Source: Cytophagales bacterium (GTDB taxonomy: Bacteria > Bacteroidota > Bacteroidia > Cytophagales > Bernardetiaceae). Taken from it: a DNA stretch of 54,778 bases. The notes beneath the pieces are model-generated. The model saw only the letters and a list, made by a program, of their open reading frames with translations. It was not told the origin of the DNA and did not search any database. Made by a program: the position numbers and the translations under genes. The stretch is taken from contig RDZD01000030.1 in the NCBI GenBank assembly GCA_004293815.1, positions 1 to 54,778 of the forward strand, read 5' to 3'. How positions within the stretch are numbered: position 1 is the first letter of the stretch; each line of letters opens with the position of its first letter. Shown one piece after another: positions 50,400 to 54,778 of this stretch.

Positions 50400-51323
50400 T
50401 TATTTATTCATCTTTTGCAAAAAATCTACTGGCAAAAGGCCTTTGATGTCTTGCTCGCTCACAATACCCTTCTTGTTATTGGCATAAACTTCTAGCAAGT
50501 AAGGCAGAATGGTTTTGTCAAACAAATCCTTAGCTGTTGTGTTCGGGCTAGCGTTTTGGATAATAAGGTTAATGTCTTCTTGAATGGCCTTCTCTGATAC
50601 GAAAACTGGTTTCATGTAGCAAATAAGCTCTTTGCGTTTAAAGCCCTCAATGCGCTTGGGCACTTCGGTGGAGCTGGCCGTAGGCTGTACATAATACAAC
50701 TCCAGTAAGCCATCGGAAGCAGGAACATCAGAGCTCTTGAATATCAATTGATTATCTTCTGAAGAGAGTTTTTGTATAATCGTATCTTTGCCATTAATAT
50801 AGCGCACACAAAAATAATTCTCATTGTTCATCGGAAAAATTGTCTTGTTGATACCGAAACTCGCTCTTCCCAGAACATAAAAGTCATTGGCAGTTTTCTT
50901 GGTCAAGCTGCCACCTCGCGAAAAGAAGAAGCGCAAGTCTTCAATGTTGTTTTTGGCGGGGTTGTTAAAGCTAAATGTGCAGTTTTTGCAGAGAACGTCC
51001 GAAGATCCTCTCACTGCGGTCATGCTATAAGCTTTGGCAGGCGCAATCATTTCTTTGACTAAAGCCACAAACTCGTTGTCTTTGGCATATTTTGCTTGAG
51101 GTGCTATCGTAAAACGACCTTTGCTTGGAGAAAGGACATCTACTTTGTCTTTAATGGTCTTGAAAGACAACTTGTTGTTAGACAGTATTTTATCGCCTTT
51201 TTTAAGGGGCAGCTTGGTTTCTCTGTTTGTTACAGTGCCTTGCACATTGATAACTACGTATTTTTCAGGCTCTTGAAACAAGCTTGCAAACACAAGAAAA
51301 GAAACAATGAGATATTGCAGCAT
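50400..51323 (-). CDS. Hypothetical exported protein
   Basis: 307 residues. A short hydrophobic N-terminus (LQYLIVSFLVFASLFQ) is followed by a VINVQGTVTNRETKLPLKKGDKI segment, a small beta-rich domain with SPSKGRFTI, resembling FecR-like or surface-anchored beta domains. Two Cys form CKNC in the middle. The C-terminal part is mixed alpha/beta and ends in LLPVDFLQKMNK. I do not recognise a family. It is monocistronic with its own terminator, and divergent from purC. Confidence 0.65.
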   Translation of the reverse strand: MLQYLIVSFLVFASLFQEPEKYVVINVQGTVTNRETKLPLKKGDKILSNNKLSFKTIKDKVDVLSPSKGRFTIAPQAKYAKDNEFVALVKEMIAPAKAYSMTAVRGSSDVLCKNCTFSFNNPAKNNIEDLRFFFSRGGSLTKKTANDFYVLGRASFGINKTIFPMNNENYFCVRYINGKDTIIQKLSSEDNQLIFKSSDVPASDGLLELYYVQPTASSTEVPKRIEGFKRKELICYMKPVFVSEKAIQEDINLIIQNASPNTTAKDLFDKTILPYLLEVYANNKKGIVSEQDIKGLLPVDFLQKMNK

Positions 51324-51528
51324 GGTGTTATTTGGTTATCTTAAAATACATTCAAAATTTAGTGGTTGTATTAATGTAGTACAAAAAGCGTCCCAAAGTT
51401 AAAACTAATTCTGGTTTTTATGTTTTTTTTTAATTCTAAAAAGTATGGATTACTGCCTTTTGAAGCAAATCAAGTTAAGTTTTGCTGGAATTGGTAAAAG
51501 AAATTTCTACTAAGGTCGCACAGCATAA

Positions 51529-51559
51529 TTTGCGATATTTTAAAGAATTTATATTTTTG
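51529..51559 (+). promoter_or_regulatory. Promoter of purC
   Basis: TTTG (51529-51532), 19 bases, TATTTTTG (51552-51559): a full match to the Bacteroidota consensus. The predicted start near 51565 supports ATG at 51606 over the longer frame starting at 51564. Confidence 0.75.
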
Positions 51560-51605
51560 CAACTTGTTAGTATTTATTTACTTTACTGGTTACATAAAAA
51601 AAGCC

Positions 51606-52550
51606 ATGGCGTTTCCTCAAAGCGTTTCCGAAACTCATTTTAAGTTTGATAAGCAGACAGGTTTTTATAAGGGAAAAGTTCGCGACGTTTACTTTTTTGG
51701 GGACAAGATGGCTATGGTGGCCACAGACCGTATTTCTGCTTTTGATGTGGTGCTTTCTCGGGCAATCCCTTATAAAGGCAGAGTTCTAAACAGCATTGCG
51801 GCTAAGTTTTTGGAAGCCTCACGTCACATTGTACCCAATTGGTTTGAGAGTAGCCCACACCCTCAAGTGAGCGTAGGGCTTAAGTGCAATCCTATTCCTC
51901 TTGAAATGGTCGTACGTGCCTATCTGGTTGGCCATGCTTGGCGCGAATACAAAAGCGGTAAGAGGCAAATTTGTGGCGAAACTCTTCCAGACGGCTTGAA
52001 AGAAAATGACAAACTACCTTATCCCATCATCACGCCCACCACAAAAGCGGCTAAAGGTCATGATGAAGATATCTCACGTGTAGAAATTCTCCAGAAGGGT
52101 ATTGTGACCAAGCGCGACTATGAAAAACTAGAACAGTATGCCCTAAGTTTGTTTGAGTTTGGCTCTCAAAAAGCCTATGAGCGCGGCTTACTGCTCCTCG
52201 ATACCAAATATGAGTTTGGTACTTATAAAGGTGATGTGTTTTTAATGGATGAAGTTCATACTCCCGATTCTTCTAGGTATTTTTATGCCCAGAACTACCA
52301 CGAAAATCAAAGAACCCAACAAAAGCAAAAGCAGCTTTCCAAAGAGTTTGTGCGTGAATGGCTTATAGAAAATGGCTTTCAAGGTAAAGAAAATCAAGTA
52401 CAACCACCCATGACAGACGAATGGGTGCTCAGTGTTGGCAGCCGTTACATAGAATTGTATGAAATTATGCTTGGCCAAAAATTTGACCACTCACAAACCC
52501 ATGAAAATCTTTTATCAGACATTGAAAATGCTATAAAATTAGCCTTTTAA
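51606..52550 (+). CDS. purC: Phosphoribosylaminoimidazole-succinocarboxamide synthase
   Basis: 314 residues of SAICAR synthetase, which joins CAIR and aspartate with ATP in purine synthesis. Motifs: YKGKVRDVYFFGDKMAMVATDRISAFDVVL (about 22-52), PLEMVVRAYLVGHAWREYKSG, PYPIITPTTKAAKGHDEDIS and LMDEVHTPDSSRYF. The length matches the eukaryote-like/Bacteroidota form with the extended C-terminus. No other purine genes are in the window; lnt follows 55 bases later. Confidence 0.96.
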   Translation: MAFPQSVSETHFKFDKQTGFYKGKVRDVYFFGDKMAMVATDRISAFDVVLSRAIPYKGRVLNSIAAKFLEASRHIVPNWFESSPHPQVSVGLKCNPIPLEMVVRAYLVGHAWREYKSGKRQICGETLPDGLKENDKLPYPIITPTTKAAKGHDEDISRVEILQKGIVTKRDYEKLEQYALSLFEFGSQKAYERGLLLLDTKYEFGTYKGDVFLMDEVHTPDSSRYFYAQNYHENQRTQQKQKQLSKEFVREWLIENGFQGKENQVQPPMTDEWVLSVGSRYIELYEIMLGQKFDHSQTHENLLSDIENAIKLAF

Positions 52551-52605
52551 ATGCTTTGATTGATATATTTAAAACAATAATCAAGCTTACTACTTTACCT
52601 GCCTT

Positions 52606-54225
52606 ATGGATAGTATTTTGAATAAACTTCAAAAATTGCCCTACTATCGCTTGCTGCTTGCTGGTGTGGGCGGGCTTTTGTTGTCCTTGTCTTGGTATCC
52701 ACCTTTTTCTTTTTTGATATTTTTTGCCTTACTGCCTTTTTTTATTCTGGAAGCAGATCTTACGGCTCATAAAGCCTCCCATAGACGCTCTTTTTTTTGG
52801 GTTTGGTTGATGGTGGTTTTATGGAACATTGGTGTTTATTGGTGGTTATTTAACGCTATCAGTTGGTTAGTGGTGGCGGTTTGGTTCATCAACTCAGGTT
52901 TTGTGGCTTCTACTGTAAGCATTTATCGTCTCGTCAGAAACGCTGTACATGACCATCGTCTTCAATATGTGATGTTTGTAAGTTTTTGGGTAGGCTTTGA
53001 ATATTTGCACCTCAACTGGAGTTTGACTTGGCCTTGGGTCAATATAGGTCATACCTTAGCCAGCCAACCCATTTGGATTCAATGGATTGAGTACACGGGT
53101 TCTTTAGGCTTAAGTGTTTGGATTCTTGTGGCTAATATTTTGGCGTATGAGCTACTAATCGTGAAGCGCGTGCCACGTTGGGCAGTTTTTGCCACTGTGG
53201 CTGTGCCCTTGGCAGCGTCTTGGCTACTTTATGGACGTTATGAAGTAACAAAGGAGGTACAGATAGAAACCGTAGTGGTGCAGCCCAACTTTGACTGCTA
53301 CACCGAAAAATTTGAGAATAACCCTGCCAATGGTGAAATCAACAGCACTTACGTTAGTTACGAAGACCAAATTAAACGCCTTATCAGCCTGAGTGAGCGC
53401 ATGATTACACCCAATACCAAATATGTCTTTTGGCCAGAAACAGCTCTCCATAAAGACATAAATGAGCAAAATGTATTTACAAACCTCTATTTGCGAAACA
53501 TCTTGACGGATTTTGTCAAAAAACACCGCTTGGTTTTGGTTACAGGGGCAGACACTTATGCGTTTTATACAGGGCCAGAAAACTTCACGCCCACAGCCAA
53601 TGTGTATGATAGCGACCCCAATATGGCTTATGACTATTTCAATTCTGCCATTCAACTCAAGCCCAATGAAGAAGTGTCTATTTATCGTAAATCTAAGCTA
53701 GTCATTGGGGCAGAGACCAATCCCTTTATCGGGATTCTACCACAATCCCAGCTTTTGATGATGTTTAAAGATGTTTGGGCTACCTTAGGTACTCAAAAAG
53801 AACGCGACGTGTTTTCTGATGTGGCTGTGGTGGCTCCCGTTATCTGCTACGAATCAGTTTATGGTGAATATGTCACGGACTATATCCGAAAAGGAGCCAA
53901 CCTGATTGCAGTCATTACTAACGACGGTTGGTGGGATACGCGCACCGCTCCCACACAGCATCTCAATTTTTCGGTAATGCGTGCCATAGAAAATCGCCGT
54001 TCAGTGGCCAGAGCAGCCAACACAGGCATATCTTGCTTCATAGATCAGCGTGGCGATATCTTGCAACGCAGCCAATACGGCGAGGCAGTGGCTCTACGTC
54101 AAACACTTTCCTTGAACGATGGCCAAACTTTTTATACCAAAAATGGCGATTTGCTGGGTAAATTATCGGCCTTAATTGCGGTTTGTAGTTTGATTGCAGC
54201 AATCTTTAAAACCATATTGGCATAA
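52606..54225 (+). CDS. lnt: Apolipoprotein N-acyltransferase
   Basis: 539 residues. About seven hydrophobic helices at the N-terminus (1-210; LSLSWYPPFSFLIFFALLPFF) and a C-terminal helix frame a periplasmic nitrilase-like domain (about 220-500). The triad is Glu278 (FWPETAL), Lys364 (RKSKLVIGAE) and Cys414 (PVICYESVYG). It adds the third acyl chain to the N-terminal Cys of lipoproteins at the inner membrane, useful here since several encoded proteins carry lipoboxes. It follows purC by 55 bases. The last codons overlap an antisense DUF3467-like remnant. Confidence 0.93.
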   Translation: MDSILNKLQKLPYYRLLLAGVGGLLLSLSWYPPFSFLIFFALLPFFILEADLTAHKASHRRSFFWVWLMVVLWNIGVYWWLFNAISWLVVAVWFINSGFVASTVSIYRLVRNAVHDHRLQYVMFVSFWVGFEYLHLNWSLTWPWVNIGHTLASQPIWIQWIEYTGSLGLSVWILVANILAYELLIVKRVPRWAVFATVAVPLAASWLLYGRYEVTKEVQIETVVVQPNFDCYTEKFENNPANGEINSTYVSYEDQIKRLISLSERMITPNTKYVFWPETALHKDINEQNVFTNLYLRNILTDFVKKHRLVLVTGADTYAFYTGPENFTPTANVYDSDPNMAYDYFNSAIQLKPNEEVSIYRKSKLVIGAETNPFIGILPQSQLLMMFKDVWATLGTQKERDVFSDVAVVAPVICYESVYGEYVTDYIRKGANLIAVITNDGWWDTRTAPTQHLNFSVMRAIENRRSVARAANTGISCFIDQRGDILQRSQYGEAVALRQTLSLNDGQTFYTKNGDLLGKLSALIAVCSLIAAIFKTILA

Positions 54226-54287
54226 ATGCCTTCTGCTATTTCTTCGCTGAGCTCAATGTCGAGCTGCTTATACTCATTTTCTTGCAT
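54132..54287 (-). pseudogene. DUF3467-like 5' fragment fused to the end of lnt (antisense)
   Basis: The minus-strand frame from ATG 54287 begins MQENEYKQLDIELSEEIAEG and continues IYANMV. The first 26 residues look like the conserved start of DUF3467 proteins (xLxIELxEEIAEGIYxNL). After residue 26 (near 54210) similarity ends: the frame runs antisense into the lnt 3' end and stops after 51 residues, lacking the rest of the family's about 95-residue domain. I interpret it as a truncated gene, cut where lnt was joined. An alternative is chance resemblance. Confidence 0.55.
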
Positions 54288-54719
54288 AAAAACATTGTTT
54301 TAGGGATGGTTTTGCCCCGTGGTAGACTGCTTTTCAATAAAAAGCAAAAGAAAATTGACTTCTTGTGCTCAAAAAGAAAATTGCGCTTGTCTCAATGAGG
54401 CAAGGATAGTTAAAAACGGCTACCATATAACAGATGCCGTCCAAATTTTTCTGTGTAAGTACTCTAAAAATGACTTCTGTTTTATGCTGAGAATCTTACG
54501 AAGCGTCAGCAAACTCAGATATTCCGCTTTACTCATAATGACAAAACTATACTTTTAAAATGTCCAATTACTGATTGCTAAACTTTCCCCATATATTTAA
54601 AAATAAAATTTATAATAAATGCTTGCAACCATTGCTACACTTTACATTGTCTCTATAGTACAATAAATCAAACAACACTACTTAATATTTCTATTTTACT
54701 TTACTAAATCCATAAAATT
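54288..54719. other. Intergenic region, 432 bp, no supported gene
   Basis: The AT content rises strongly towards 54719. A plus-strand open frame of 79 codons (54319-54558) and a short minus-strand frame starting near 54538 have neither recognisable motifs nor convincing composition. No exact TAnnTTTG box is seen before the ATG at 54720. Confidence 0.5.
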
Positions 54720-54778
54720 ATGTTATTTCAAACCCCAAAACCTCTTTTGCGGCTCTTTTCTGCAGTTTTGCTCTGCGC
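54720..54778 (+). CDS. Start of an exported protein (cut by the window end)
   Basis: ATG at 54720 opens a frame that stays open to the window edge: MLFQTPKPLLRLFSAVLLC. The basic residues followed by a hydrophobic stretch look like a signal peptide. Nothing more can be said of the product. Confidence 0.5.
   Translation, partial: MLFQTPKPLLRLFSAVLLC

Noticed and set aside
54319..54558. 79-codon open frame near the right end
   Set aside because: No recognisable motif or hydrophobic pattern; lies in AT-rich DNA.

Overview
The window is a chromosomal stretch of a Bacteroidota bacterium, most likely a cytophagalean (gliding, Microscilla/Flexibacter-like) organism. The signs are: several starts preceded by the Bacteroidota promoter pattern TTTG-N18-20-TAnnTTTG instead of Shine-Dalgarno sites; a type IX secretion (T9SS) C-terminal sorting domain; an ExbB-ExbD-ExbD-TonB operon with a TonB-dependent receptor nearby; DUF4369-TlpA, LVIVD-repeat, DUF2490 and H-NOX proteins; and an ECF sigma factor with a membrane-spanning partner. 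The DNA is moderately AT-rich with compact genes. I see no insertion sequence, prophage, integrase, CRISPR array or rRNA operon. There is one tRNA (His).

Layout. 0.3-3.5 kb: anhydro-MurNAc kinase (anmK), convergent with yidD and RNA 2'-phosphotransferase (kptA), then a REC-histidine kinase hybrid. 4-8.8 kb: a LysM/lysozyme-like protein, an AraC regulator, a cyclophilin, arginase, and a membrane protein with a Ser/Cys tail. 8.8-13 kb: glycosyltransferase, outer-membrane protein, TlpA-type thioredoxin lipoprotein, alpha/beta hydrolase. 13.3-14.9 kb: a two-gene operon of a heme-NO sensor (H-NOX) and a coiled-coil SpoIIE/PP2C phosphatase, the latter carrying an 11-G tract inside its catalytic domain. 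14.9-18 kb: thioesterase, PlsC acyltransferase, MscL, methyltransferase. 18.3-24 kb: a 1218-residue T9SS-secreted LRR/Ig protein, a GNAT enzyme, an LVIVD beta-propeller. 24.3-31 kb: a triple-TIR, membrane-anchored, coiled-coil protein, a lipoprotein, a TonB receptor, a CDP-paratose-2-epimerase-like enzyme. 31-36.7 kb: ECF sigma factor plus dual-membrane anti-sigma-like barrel, flavin amine oxidase, SufD, a small membrane protein. 36.8-43.2 kb: tRNA-His, STAS protein, RNase Z, a TPR histidine kinase with a DUF2490 barrel, small envelope proteins (one of 43 residues), a DMT transporter. 43.5-48.7 kb: TPR/LRR protein and the TonB energy-transduction operon, whose last two genes were tandemly duplicated; the second copy retains a dead exbD fragment and an in-frame mini-TonB without its periplasm-spanning linker. 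48.7-54.8 kb: PDZ-hydrolase, an unknown exported protein, purC, lnt, an antisense DUF3467-like fragment against the end of lnt, and the first codons of another gene.

Much of the window concerns the cell envelope (wall recycling, membrane insertion, lipoprotein acylation, TonB energy, OM barrels) and signal transduction. The points most worth a second look are the exbD-tonB duplication with the linker-less TonB, the H-NOX/phosphatase pair with its mutable G-tract (and a distant STAS protein that could be a partner), the triple-TIR protein, the sigma/dual-membrane anti-sigma pair, and the truncated DUF3467-like remnant.
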